Below, one piece after another: positions 38,101-46,840 of a stretch of 64,000 nt of DNA. The stretch is from Microplitis mediator (Eukaryota > Arthropoda > Insecta > Hymenoptera > Braconidae), in assembly GCF_029852145.1 (NCBI RefSeq), contig NC_079978.1, forward strand, positions 5,270,001 through 5,334,000, written 5' to 3'. The position numbers were made by a program, and so were the translations under genes. The notes below the pieces were generated by a model. That model did not search any database. It had not been told where the DNA came from and saw nothing but the letters and a program-made list of their open reading frames with translations. Positions within the stretch are counted from its first letter, which is position 1; every line of letters begins with the position of its first letter.

Positions 38101-41100
38101 GGCAGAAAGATTATTTGTTTGTTCCCAAGGGTCGAAACAAGTTTGTTTCTGTCCGCTGACTGGGCATTCACAATTTACGCGTTTGCTGATGTTCATTCGC
38201 GACATTGGACTGAAATTGACTTCTTTCGACTGGCTGTAGAGATGCTGAAACTTCGAGTTTTGATGACGATCCTGAAGTTAGCAGACAGTTACAAATTTTC
38301 GGATTTTTCTTTTCAACAAATAAATTACAAAAAAAAAAAAAATACACACATGTAGAAAATTTAAAAAAATATAGATGCAATTTTTCAAAATATTTTTGTG
38401 TTATAGTTAATCGTATTTAAAAAAATTCAAAAACTGTCAGACGTCTGCTAACTTCAGTATCATGTTTCGATGTTGGTATCATAAAAAAAAAATTTGTAGA
38501 ATATTTTCATTTATTTACAGCAGGCTCTTGCATTTTAGTTATAATTTTGAAAAGTGATTTATATTTTTTTTTTAACAATATATAAAATTTTTTCAAATTA
38601 AACTGATTTGCGGTTTGGATGCAAATCAATTTAAATTTAGTATTCATTTATCGTATTAAATATTTTTTTTTCTTATTTTTATTGCAGTTGGATTTAATAA
38701 ATTGGTGAATTGAGGCCGGATTGACGAGCCAACAAACACATCGTTACTGTCCCTTCAAGATACCGTTCCTTGTATTTACAAATAATCATGCGTTTGTTTG
38801 TTTGTTTATTCATTTAATTATTATTATTTTTATTTGTATATTGAGATATTAAATGAAATATAATCGATAATTATATTTATGAGAACATTAGATTATTATT
38901 TAAGTAAATATATAAATAGAAGCGACCAGAGGAAATGAGATAATAAATAGATACGCGTGATCACTTTCCACAGGGAGCGGGAACGAGAAGGGACTCACGT
39001 GATACCTGGTAATCGCGTATAAACCCTCCCATTATTATCATCGCGACATTTATGTTGATTATATATTGTTGGCTTTTTATAACTTTTTGTTCGAATTTTT
39101 TTTAAACATTTGCTTGAAACAAGGTATGAAAAAAGCTGTTGGGTAAAACGATTAAACAATTATAATCAAGATGGTTATTATTGAACGGCACCTAGAAATT
39201 AAAGTACACATTACAGTAAACAACGAAAATATTTATATTTGCATTTATAAAAGCACGTTGCACATTACCTAAATTTATAGATATTTATTATTGAAGCACT
39301 TTTTTTTTAAACTGAATTAATGTATATATGAAATTAAATAGCGATAGATTTATGGCAATAATTTGAACTAGTGCACAGAAAAAAATGGTATGTATTATTT
39401 ATGCTGAGTTAAAAAATTTTTTAAGAAATATTTTTACAAATATGGATAGGGAAGGGGACAAAATGGGGTACCCCAAAATTTTATAAAAGTTTGTTTTTTA
39501 AACATTCAAAAATAACTTTTGTAAATATAATTGTCAGTGAAAAATATTAATGACTTGTTTTATGATAAAAACTATTAAAAATTTTATTTTTGTCCATTGT
39601 ATCTAATAAGTATGATGTGAAATGTAATTTTTCTTTACCCTGATTAAACAACTGAATTCGAACGAATTAAAAATTTTAATTCTGCTCAATTCTGTTAAAT
39701 TCGGTAAGACAGAATTTAAAAGAATTCAAGGATTATTTTCGAATTCAACAGAACAGAACCGATTAAAAAATTTGGAATCTGTTTTTATTCAGTTTAATTC
39801 GGAGTCAGAACCAGAAATTTGAGAATTAAACCGAATAGAATTATTTGAATTCGTTTCAATTTAGATAAATTCGGGTTTTTCTGCCGAATTATACAATTAT
39901 TTTTTAAGTTAGGTACCGAATTAACAGAATTTATCTGAATTATATAGAATTAAAAATTCAATTCTGTTTAATTCGATTGAATTCAGTTGTTTAATCAGAG
40001 TAGGTAAATTATTTATAAAAAAATTTAACGTAATCAAATTAATATAATTTCCAAAAATTTTCTTTTTTGCTTTTTTTAGGGGGTACTCCATTTTGTCTGC
40101 AAAAAATGAAAATTACTTCTACTCACTTTAAAAGTCACAAAAAAAAAAATATTCAACGTATTTAAGTCCTCGAAAACTTGCTATTTCCTCGAGTACCCCG
40201 TGTTGCTAAACCCTCCCCTGTATATATATATATTTTTTATAAATTTTTATTAAATAATTTATTGTCCGAAATATTGACAATTGTTTATTTTTTATAAAAA
40301 AAATCTTAATATAAATTAAAATATATGACGTTATCAGTTTAGAGATCATGAAAGTTATCATCAGTTTGATGACAAACATAAAATAAAAAAGATATAACAA
40401 TAAACAGGTTTATTACCTCTCAATATATATAAAATCATTGATGTCAAAAATTAATGACCGATTTTAGTATGTAGTTATTGTTGTCACAAGCGAACTAATA
40501 AATTATAAACCAAAGTTATGGATAAAGTAACGACGTAGACTGTGTGGCGATACACGGATGGGAGACTACCTGAACTGCTTGAAGTATTCAAAAATTTATG
40601 ACCCCATATACGACTTCGTGATTCGTTAGTGTAGTAGTCTCCGCCCTTAAATATTTACGTCGAAAGAAGAAAATTAAAATGAAATTACTCGAAATCAATA
40701 GTTCATTTCCAAGGGATTAAAGAAGAAAAAAAAATATAACGTTGAAGAAAAATACTAATTTGAATAAAAAATTAAAGCATGAGGCGGTTATAAACCTTTG
40801 GAAGTTTCAAAGTTTGTTTGAAAGTAACTAGCCTAGAAACGTCGTGTTAGACGTAAAGTTTTGTTAGTTTAATTATTCGAAAATTATGTTTATAAATAGC
40901 AGACTTGCTTATAAAAATTATATTACATTTCTTGTTAACTTTGGCTGTAAATATTTATGTTACTTTTTTATGTTATATTAGAAATATTGATCTTGTGAGT
41001 TAGATGGCCTAAACTGATAACTGATAACGTTTTCATTTTCATAAAATATAATTGTTTACTTATTGAATGTAATGATTGGAAAAACCGTTGATTGTAATCT

Positions 41101-43043
41101 TAACTACGATAACTTTGAATATTCATGAAAAAAAATATATATATATATACATAATTAAGAAGATAATTTATTATTTATATTAAGGGTCAGTTTTTCAAAG
41201 AGCCGAGTTTCCTTAAATTATTATTGCTGGTATATATTAATGTATAGATAGATTAGAAATAGTGATTTAAATCCGGCCCTTAATGATAAAAAAATTCGGT
41301 GATTAAAAGAAATTTTAATTTGAATAAAAAAAAAAAAAGTTTAAATGAAATAAATCGGACATTTTAAGCCGGAACATAATTATTATATACTACTGGTGCT
41401 AAAAAATTTAGTGCAGTGTGCAGCAATTATGGCGAGCGTACTTGAAATTATTGTCGCTTTAAAGTATGTACAAAAAAAAACGTACATTAGGAAGCAGTAG
41501 AAGAAACAAAAAGAATATTTTATACATCTGTCATAAAAGAGTGTGCAAGCATCACAATTTTTAAATAAAACGAAAAAGACCTTTTTGTTTTCATCTGGCT
41601 TTTCATCATCTGCATTACTTTATACAGTATATATATGTATGAGTGTAGCAAAGTCTTGTTGAATCGTATTGTAACCACCGGAGTATAATTATAGATTTTA
41701 TTACAACCTTTGTGTAAATTTCTCTTTTATACATTCGCATTGGCCGTCTGGTTCTAACATTTAACGTGAACTTGCTGCTGGTGGGAATTTGTGAATCGCC
41801 AAATGGAATTTAATGTATGCGTGTTTAAATACTCATCATTAAAAAAGGTGTGTGTATTTACACTCGTAATTTGTGTCGGTGTTATATATATATATATTAA
41901 TCTACATACTAAGAGATATCTACGTCTGCATGATGGAGAAGAAATTTAGCGGGTGGTACTGCAGAAGTAGTGAACAAGATCACTGGAGACGTCATTTGTC
42001 GTGTGAATACGTAGGAAAATGTTTTTTTTAGTTATGAAAACAGTGAGAAGATTAGCGTTTGTTATTGTTAGTGTGAATGATATAAATGATTGATGAGCAT
42101 AATTGTGTAAATTAGGGATAAAAGAGCAACTCACCCTGGCAGCGATGGACGTGGTCGGTTTCTCGAGCAAGTCCCACAGCCACTTTTGGTATTGCGCACA
42201 TTTGCCGTCCCCGAATTCCTCCTCCTCCCTTTGCCGCAACGACTCAGCCTCCTTCCTCATCTCCTCGTGTACATGTTCTTTTCTCTGATGGTATTTGTGC
42301 TGACAACAACTCTCTAAATATAATTCATCGACACCCCAATATTCAAGATCGTCGCTAAACGCCAATACACACATCTCGTCAACGAGATGGAGTTTACCCG
42401 TACGATAAAAATTTAATATTGAGCTGAATGATTTCGGATGACGATCAAAAAAATATTCATTATCAATAAGTGAGTAGTCGTCGCATAATTCAGTAATTGC
42501 CTCATGGGTATTACAGTCTCGAAGACGTCCAAGTCTTGTGTGCGGTAACCTCTCCAAAGTACGCCATAATACTTCGTGTTTAACGCCACCGACGTTTATC
42601 GAGACACGCCTGTTCAAAGCCTTTGATCTCATGATCATAAAAGGCTCTGGGGGCAGTGAGGTCATGGATCGGGAGTAAGTCCGTTGCTGCATCTGAAGAG
42701 GAAGAGGAAGTGGTGGTGGCGGCGGTGGCGGTGCCGGTGCCGGTGGTAATGCCGATGGTACAGCCGAGTTGACACTCGTGAATGGTGCATAACGTACTTC
42801 TTTGCTCCAACCGACACCTGTACCGATTCCAGTCCCTCCTGCGATCGTCCCTGTCCCTGGTCCCGTTCCCGTTCCTGTTCCCGTAGATCCTGCTCCAGAG
42901 GCTGCCATCGAAGAGGTAAGAGTTCTGTCACTGTCAAAGTTAAATCCCTCGATTCCCGACATGTGGTGGTATGGGAGATAGCCATTGCCATTTCGATCCG
43001 CATCCACTCCCGCGTCTTCTTCGTATCTCCGATCGTTCAGCAT
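21459..43043 (-). CDS. Shab: Shab / Kv2 voltage-gated potassium channel, 7 coding exons, 1215 aa
   Basis: Minus-strand exons: 43043-42135, 36168-35322, 35050-34749, 27523-27440, 27033-26431, 25340-25112, 22132-21459; phases match and close to 1216 codons. The protein is a delayed-rectifier K+ channel subunit that tetramerises in neuron and muscle membranes. The T1 tetramerisation domain begins [14 protein letters not shown] (about 145-158); S1 starts at residue 304; S4 carries the regularly spaced arginines of [14 protein letters not shown]; the selectivity filter TVGYGD is at 492-497; S6 has the Kv2 signature PIPIIVNNF. The long cytoplasmic tail includes Asn14 and poly-Gln tracts, as in other insect Shab proteins. 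The N-terminus has Gly-Thr and poly-Pro repeats before T1. Introns reach 6-7 kb and are full of MITEs. Other alternative exons may exist that I did not detect. Confidence 0.95.
22569..23212. repeat. Inverted-repeat element in the last Shab intron
   Basis: Arms share CGACAGTTCAACCTAGCGAC and its complement, and words such as ACACTTCAACC / GGTTGGAGTGT. Outer ends are ATTAAACCG on the left and CGGTTTAATTATTGCAG on the right. Arm length is about 70 bp; interior is AT-rich. Confidence 0.7.
25112..25340 (-). CDS. Shab: Shab exon 6: cytoplasmic tail
   Basis: Starts [20 protein letters not shown] after a ATTACAG acceptor and ends STKQY plus one base before GTAAAT. Reading through the donor would stop two codons later (GK-stop), so intron retention would give a truncated tail. 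Confidence 0.8.
25388..25517. repeat. Hairpin just upstream of Shab exon 6
   Basis: CCCTATCCGAAAATTCCCGT.. pairs with ..GGGAATTTTTAAATAGGG, and AGAATCCACTCAAATGC with GCATTTGAGTGGATTCT. The loop is about 18 bp. It lies 48 bp from the exon 6 acceptor, inside the intron. Confidence 0.7.
25516..25763. repeat. Inverted-repeat element next to the hairpin
   Basis: Left arm GGATGGAACAGAACAAGTTT with TTTTTGTAAAGCTGTAACT, right arm AGTTACAGTCTTGCAAAAAT with TTTCTGTTCC, inverted. The centre lies near CGAAACTAGAGATTTCAAGC. Confidence 0.55.
26431..27033 (-). CDS. Shab: Shab exon 5: cytoplasmic tail
   Basis: Starts [19 protein letters not shown] after a ATACAG acceptor and ends [10 protein letters not shown] at a GTATTT donor; 201 codons in phase 0. 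Ser/Ala/Pro-rich with an Ala/Pro/Val repeat block ([18 protein letters not shown]). Confidence 0.85.
27440..27523 (-). CDS. Shab: Shab exon 4: small Cys-rich cassette exon (28 codons)
   Basis: Reads [20 protein letters not shown] then ECCFCTTK between TATGTAG and GTATTT, phase 0 at both ends. It can therefore be included or skipped without shifting frame. The CCFC cluster followed by the Lys-Glu-Tyr-Lys of the next exon reads continuously. Confidence 0.75.
28383..28601. repeat. ACCTGAAGATCG-family MITE, copy 2, nested
   Basis: ACCTGAAGATCGCAACGTTT at the left and GAAACGTTTCGATCTTCAGG at the right. Same family as 10787-11000, but at a different position of the host element. Confidence 0.75.
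28671..28919. repeat. GGGGATACGCTA element, copy 1, nested
   Basis: Starts TTACGGGGATACGCTACC and ends CCGTTGCCCCTTAA. It is about 90% similar by eye to 55540-55788 (shared CTCACACTCAGAAAAATAAA, TTTTTGAAAATACGAAATTT). The left TTAA is mutated to TTAC. Confidence 0.75.
29234..29314 (-). CDS. Shab: Candidate alternative terminal exon of Shab
   Basis: After a TTTTTCAG acceptor, a phase-0 frame reads [19 protein letters not shown] then PDDDIWS and a TGA. Exon 3 also ends in phase 0, so joining them would give a short isoform that lacks the poly-Asn/Gln tail. No good donor follows before the stop. The codons look coding (Asp/Glu-rich in an AT desert), but no expression evidence is available. Confidence 0.5.
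   Translation of the reverse strand, partial: KMAPDIYICANGYGEIEDIPDDDIWS
31054..31347. repeat. ACACTGT-family MITE, uninterrupted copy
   Basis: Left TACACTGTGAAAAATATGGA, right AAATTTGTTACAGTGTA. At about 294 bp it shows the undisturbed layout: GGAGTGATTACGGATTTTA on the left mirrored by AAATCCGCATTCACTCC on the right. Confidence 0.8.
31399..31973. repeat. CCCGAGTCAAAATATTAGAC inverted-repeat element
   Basis: Left end CCCGAGTCAAAATATTAGAC and right end GTCTAATATTTCGACTCGGG are inverted copies; sub-repeats of GTAAATTGAACGTTTT occur in tandem on the left and inverted on the right. Lies in a Shab intron; no coding frame. Confidence 0.8.
33374..34053. repeat. TTAA-flanked element (GGGGGATAGC termini)
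   Basis: It starts TTAAGGGGGATAGCAACTG and ends GTGGCTATCTCCCTTAA, with TTAA at both borders as in piggyBac-type insertions. The ~680-bp interior has a few short open frames without recognisable protein similarity. Confidence 0.65.
34198..34391 (+). repeat. MITE, ATGATACTGAAG family, copy D
   Basis: ATGATACTGAAGTTAGC at the left, GTTAACTTCAGGATCAT at the right, flanked by ATTGTCAG and ATTGTCCG, an 8-bp duplication with one change. Confidence 0.85.
34749..35050 (-). CDS. Shab: Shab exon 3: proximal C-terminal tail
   Basis: Starts with the end of a Gly codon, then [15 protein letters not shown], and runs to QGNTTPS before a GTAAGT donor in phase 0. Ser/Pro-rich, with [12 protein letters not shown] as a likely phosphorylation-prone basic patch. 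Confidence 0.85.
35322..36168 (-). CDS. Shab: Shab exon 2: S1-S6 membrane core
   Basis: Encodes residues 304 to about 586, from [11 protein letters not shown] through voltage sensor, pore and S6 to [12 protein letters not shown]. All six membrane segments and the pore loop lie in this single exon. It ends in phase 1 at a GTAAG donor. Confidence 0.95.
37325..37467. repeat. Long hairpin in Shab intron 1
   Basis: GACAATTAAACGAT pairs with ATCGTTTAATTGT, and CACACGTTTATTCTC with GAGAATAACGTGTG, around a loop near CTTTTCTGTTGAAACTGTC. May be a degraded MITE or a structured RNA segment. Confidence 0.5.
38092..38162. repeat. 71-nt strong hairpin in Shab intron 1
   Basis: CAGTCAGCGGGCAGAAA and TTTCTGTCCGCTGACTG form a 17-bp stem with a single G-T wobble, continued by TTGTTTGTT/AACAAG-type pairing to a CCCAAGGG-centred loop. 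The size and shape resemble a microRNA precursor, but this is structure only. Confidence 0.4.
38266..38463 (-). repeat. MITE, ATGATACTGAAG family, copy E (reverse orientation)
   Basis: Starts ACGATCCTGAAGTTAGC and ends GCTAACTTCAGTATCAT. Flanked by GTTTTGATG and GTTTCGATG, a 9-bp near-duplication. Confidence 0.8.
39444..40219. repeat. GGGGTACCCC-terminated element in Shab intron 1
   Basis: The left side has AGGGAAGGGGACAAAATGGG and GTACCCCAAAA; the right side has GGGGTACTCCATTTTGTC and CCCGTGTTGCTAAACCCTCC in inverted sense. A second inverted-repeat element (39635-40008) is inserted. Confidence 0.5.
39635..40008. repeat. CTGATTAAACAACTGAATTC palindromic element, nested
   Basis: TTTACCCTGATTAAACAACT.. 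mirrors ..AGTTGTTTAATCAGAGTAGGTAAA; the body is built of GAATTAAA/AATTCGG/CAGAATT words on both strands, giving a near-palindrome about 370 bp long. Confidence 0.7.
40545..40580 (+). other. Short 5S-rRNA-like fragment
   Basis: ACGGATGGGAGACTACCTGA closely resembles the conserved GGATGGGAGACCGCCTGG part of 5S rRNA (internal promoter C box). Upstream sequence does not match the rest of 5S, so at most a relic or 5S-derived SINE. Confidence 0.2.
42135..43043 (-). CDS. Shab: Shab exon 1: N-terminus and T1 domain (residues 1-303)
   Basis: Begins [10 protein letters not shown] and ends TTSIAAR before a GTGAGT donor in phase 0. Residues 50-80 are Gly/Thr-rich and 100-116 poly-Pro. The T1 fold includes [20 protein letters not shown] and the CxxC-like [10 protein letters not shown] region near 245-252. 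The transcribed exon extends upstream to an acceptor at 43197/43198. Composition is far richer in G+C than the introns. Confidence 0.93.
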
Positions 43044-43197
43044 CAGATGAACGTTTTATTTTGTTTTTATTATTATTGCGGCTCAGGGTAACCACACGGA
43101 TCGACTAGCGGTCAGCCTGATCAGCACCTGGCTCTCATCCGTCGGCGCAGCACCTCTCCGCCACCGTCAACAGTGTGGCTCTGAGCCACCTCATAAT
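43044..43197 (-). promoter_or_regulatory. Shab 5' leader with upstream ORFs
   Basis: A ATTGCAG acceptor ends at 43198, so the leader part of exon 1 begins at 43197. Four bases in, an ATG (43194) opens a 19-codon frame MRWLRATLLTVAERCCADG ending at TGA 43135. A second ATG overlapping that stop (GGATGAGAGCC) gives a 5-codon frame. Upstream frames this close to the cap-side acceptor usually damp translation; effect here is inferred. Confidence 0.45.
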
Positions 43198-46100
43198 CTG
43201 CAATTAAACCAACACGTCTTAGCCCAAGTTTATTGTTACATATCAAACCTTACGCTACTCAATTACATTTTATTACCCTTTATATTACTAAAAGTTTATA
43301 TCCACCAGAGCATACGTATTTATACATCTACATATAAGATTGTTATTTAATAGTGACGTTAGTCTATAGTTAAATTTAGTTGGTCAATGCAATAGCATTT
43401 AGAACGATCAATATCCTCTACAACTCTGTTTACAACCTTCAAATATCCCTCGTTATATTACTAGGAAATGTTACAAGTTTATACGCCACCACTCCCCGTT
43501 ATCTGATTGCTCGTGAACACGCTTTTGCTCTACCTGCTGCTACCTCCTCTACTATTATAATAATTATAATTTTTATTTTATTTTTACTTTATGTGTTTTT
43601 TTTTTTTTTCTAACTCGGCAAACAGTTTCCTGGCCGGCCGCGTACTCTAGATCTAACAGATCGTACCCTTGAACTACTTGCTTCTAAATCACGTCATCAG
43701 ATTTGGACTTGAGAAATTATTTTATAACAATCTTATAATCTTTTAGATCGATGTCTCAAATAAAATTAATATTTTCCGTTGTACAGGTATAATTTTAAAA
43801 TCCCTTAATCTTAGATTAAGTCACGAATGACCTTGTGAAATTACACTAAACCCGGATGTTGTTTTTAATGTTTGCATCCATTAATCAGACCGAGTAATTT
43901 TTCAGTCCAACAAATTAAAAAGACATTAAAATAAATAAATAAAATTTATCTGCACGGTGATGCAACGTAAAAAAAACGCTCCAAATATTAATGTTTTTTT
44001 CCGGTTGACTCGCGATTTGTTCTGCTCTCATCGGCAATTTTTTTTATAGCGCATGGATTTTGGCGTCGCATCAAATGCCGGCTCGTAGGTTTTTGGGTCG
44101 TAAATTTCTTAGCTTGACATTACGCTACGTGGGTACGACTACTGCTGATGTTGATGCTGATTATAGTATTGCTCAAATGCAATCCATACATACATACATA
44201 CATACATATATAGAAAAAAAGTTTTCTGTGTGACAGTTCATTGCCAGTTAATTTGGGGGACTAACTTGCATGCGGGATAAAATCGCGGTCCAATTGGCAT
44301 TTGCAACAACGGAAATCAGTCCTCAAGAACTCGAGCGAGAGATAAAAAATATAAAGTTAAAACTATATTGACGAATAATTTGCATACAATGTTATTTGTA
44401 CCCAAGGCTGTATGATATTCTGATGACTGCATGATAATTTTATCCCAAGCGTTTTATTTTTATATTTATAATATTAGGCGTGCTCTTGAATTTTCATTGA
44501 TCAATAACAATAAATGAATAGTCGTTAAGTGACTTTATAACGTTACTAAACGTTTAACTTCTTACTCTTCTTCTTCTTCTACTTCTTATTCGTCTTCTCC
44601 CTCTACTCAGAGGGGATTAGCATAAATAAAACGATACACGTAACGCCTTCCATTCACCAACACATTACAGCACACAAACCAGCATGTCGTCGAGATATAA
44701 AAAAGAAAAAAATGAACAAGTGACAATAGGAGTTGATAGTAAAGTCATAACGACTGCTGTGATATTTCTGTAGAGCTTTTTGCCCCAACACTTAAGGAGG
44801 GAATCCCCTCTTATCTATTTACTCTCAGACGTACCATATATATATATATATATATGTATATATATTATATAGAGAGACACTGAGAAAGAAAAAATGTTAT
44901 AGACAGCCGCATCACATCAGGGGTGGTGCTCCACTGCCCCAAATAGAACAGTGAGTTCAACGATTCGACCCCCACAAGGCCAGAGATACCTCGATTTATA
45001 CTTCCGAGGACTTTCCTGCCCTACATGCTCACAAATCAGAATCTTTATCTCGAGGGTGAAATGCTGCTGCTTGACACAAAAGTTTGAATGATAAATCGTC
45101 AAAAGTTACCATTAGATCGCGAAAAAAAAATAACTTTTTAAATAAAATTTAAAAAACTCGTGCTGTTTCAAGTCAAAAACGTGTATGGGTGCATGGAGAT
45201 TTTTTAGGGGAGTGTAGGCTGACCAGAACGGATGTGTACATACCTGAAAGTTCACGACGACGCGATTGGTTCTCATGGCACAATCGATTTTCACCCTTAT
45301 TCGAACGTTTGCCCACGAGGGATGCGATCCACATGATTTTTATGTAGATTTAATAACCAGTACTTGTTGTTAATAATAAATAAACTCGGTGTCAATACAT
45401 GCACGTAACTTTACATCGATCCTTTTCTTTTCTACATAAATATCTTTAATTTATGTTTTATCTATACTACACTATATAGTATATACTCTACGATAGTTCA
45501 GTAACAGAAAAAAACGTTTCTTTATGTGTTCATTTAGTACTGCGCGATCGCCGTGACTTTAAATCCACACAAACGTATAGACATGTATATATGTACATAC
45601 AAAATTTTTTTTTTAATATTACAACTTTTTGTTCAAATCTACACGCAAGTAAACGAAATAAAAAAAAAACTTTCGAAATAGAACGATGGGTGGGTTTTAA
45701 ATTTTTCCTATAGCCACATTAATATTGTCGTCTACAGAAAAATAAAAATAAAAATAAACATGAAGAAAATGAATAAATATAAATAGATATGAAAGTTATA
45801 TTTTTACCACTAAAAAATTAATTTTTTATTTTATATACTTTATTTTTTTTTTTATTTTTGTTTTTATTTATATTTTTTATATTTATGTTTTTTTTGTATT
45901 AAAACCCCAGATTATCCAGAGTCTCTCACCTTTTTAAGAAATACTCGTTGGTTTCTTCTTTTGAATTATACTCAACAACACGTCACACACTCGTAAGCCC
46001 AACATTATTTCGTCACGAGTAAACTATCAACGCTCTAGTCGACGGAGCTTGCGAAACGTGCTTTACCACTTGTTTCATGGGCGCTGCGAGCAACGACGAT

Positions 46101-46840
46101 TTGCTCCACTATCGATTGCCATGTGTGCCCCTTGAAACGGGTCGCGTCGCGCGCTTTCTTCTGCTCTCTCTCTCTCTCTTTTTCTCTATCTCTGTCTGTT
46201 TTTTTATTTCTTCTTTCCGTAGATAACTTTTATCTTAAATTTCTTTAAACTTGTTCTCTTACTTCTCTCCTTCCGACTCTCTATAATATGTTTTTTCCGT
46301 CTGTCAGTTAAAAACACACGACGTTTCCAATTTTACACAAAAAAAAACTCCGGGTGACAGATCTGGGAAACGACGAGAGTAAAATTTAAAAAAGTTTAAG
46401 AAAAAAAAAATAACTTGTATATCTGTTCATATATATGTATTTTTACAGATATATATTAGCAAAGCAAACACTTTTAATTTGGTCAAGGAAGCGGAGCTCG
46501 TAATCCCCGAGGACGGGACTACACGACTGAACCGCTCAGCTGCTTCTACTGCTGGCTTCATGTTTGTTCATGACGAGGCGCTTACTTGGACACGAGCCAG
46601 CAATGCGCTTGCCTGGCCAATATAGTTAACTTTCTACACCCTACTCTCTGCATCTTTAATCACATCAGACATTTTTCTGAATGACAGTTGATTACGATGT
46701 CAAACTTTCATATTTATCTTACGTCAAATTAATTCAAATGATGATCAATTCAATTCGGCTAGACCAACAAAACTAGAATAAAATAATTTAAATAAAAAAG
46801 AAAAAAAGACCTACGCCTTTTTTTTTTTTCTAAACATCAT
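43198..46840. other. Shab upstream region: leader introns and promoter, no coding exon seen
   Basis: The stretch contains moderate-GC islands at about 44890-45110, 46010-46170 and 46480-46620 in AT-rich DNA, simple repeats (CATA)n at 44186, (TA)n at 44830, (CTT)n at 44565. No exon with protein similarity was seen. One or more islands should hold the non-coding first exon of Shab, because exon 1 begins at an acceptor. Confidence 0.45.
46010..46200 (-). promoter_or_regulatory. GA-repeat/CpG block, candidate Shab promoter
   Basis: On the minus strand (GA)n at 46164-46180 lies beside AAGCGCGCGACGCGACCCGT, the strongest CpG cluster in the region. GA repeats are binding sites for GAGA-type factors at insect neural promoters. 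It is also between OSGEP 3' end and Shab, so belongs to Shab if anything. Confidence 0.3.

Noticed and set aside
42580..43003. Alternative minus frames in Shab exon 1
   Set aside because: Simple-sequence (Gly-Thr, poly-Pro) coding gives open alternative frames; the Shab frame is fixed by the T1 domain.
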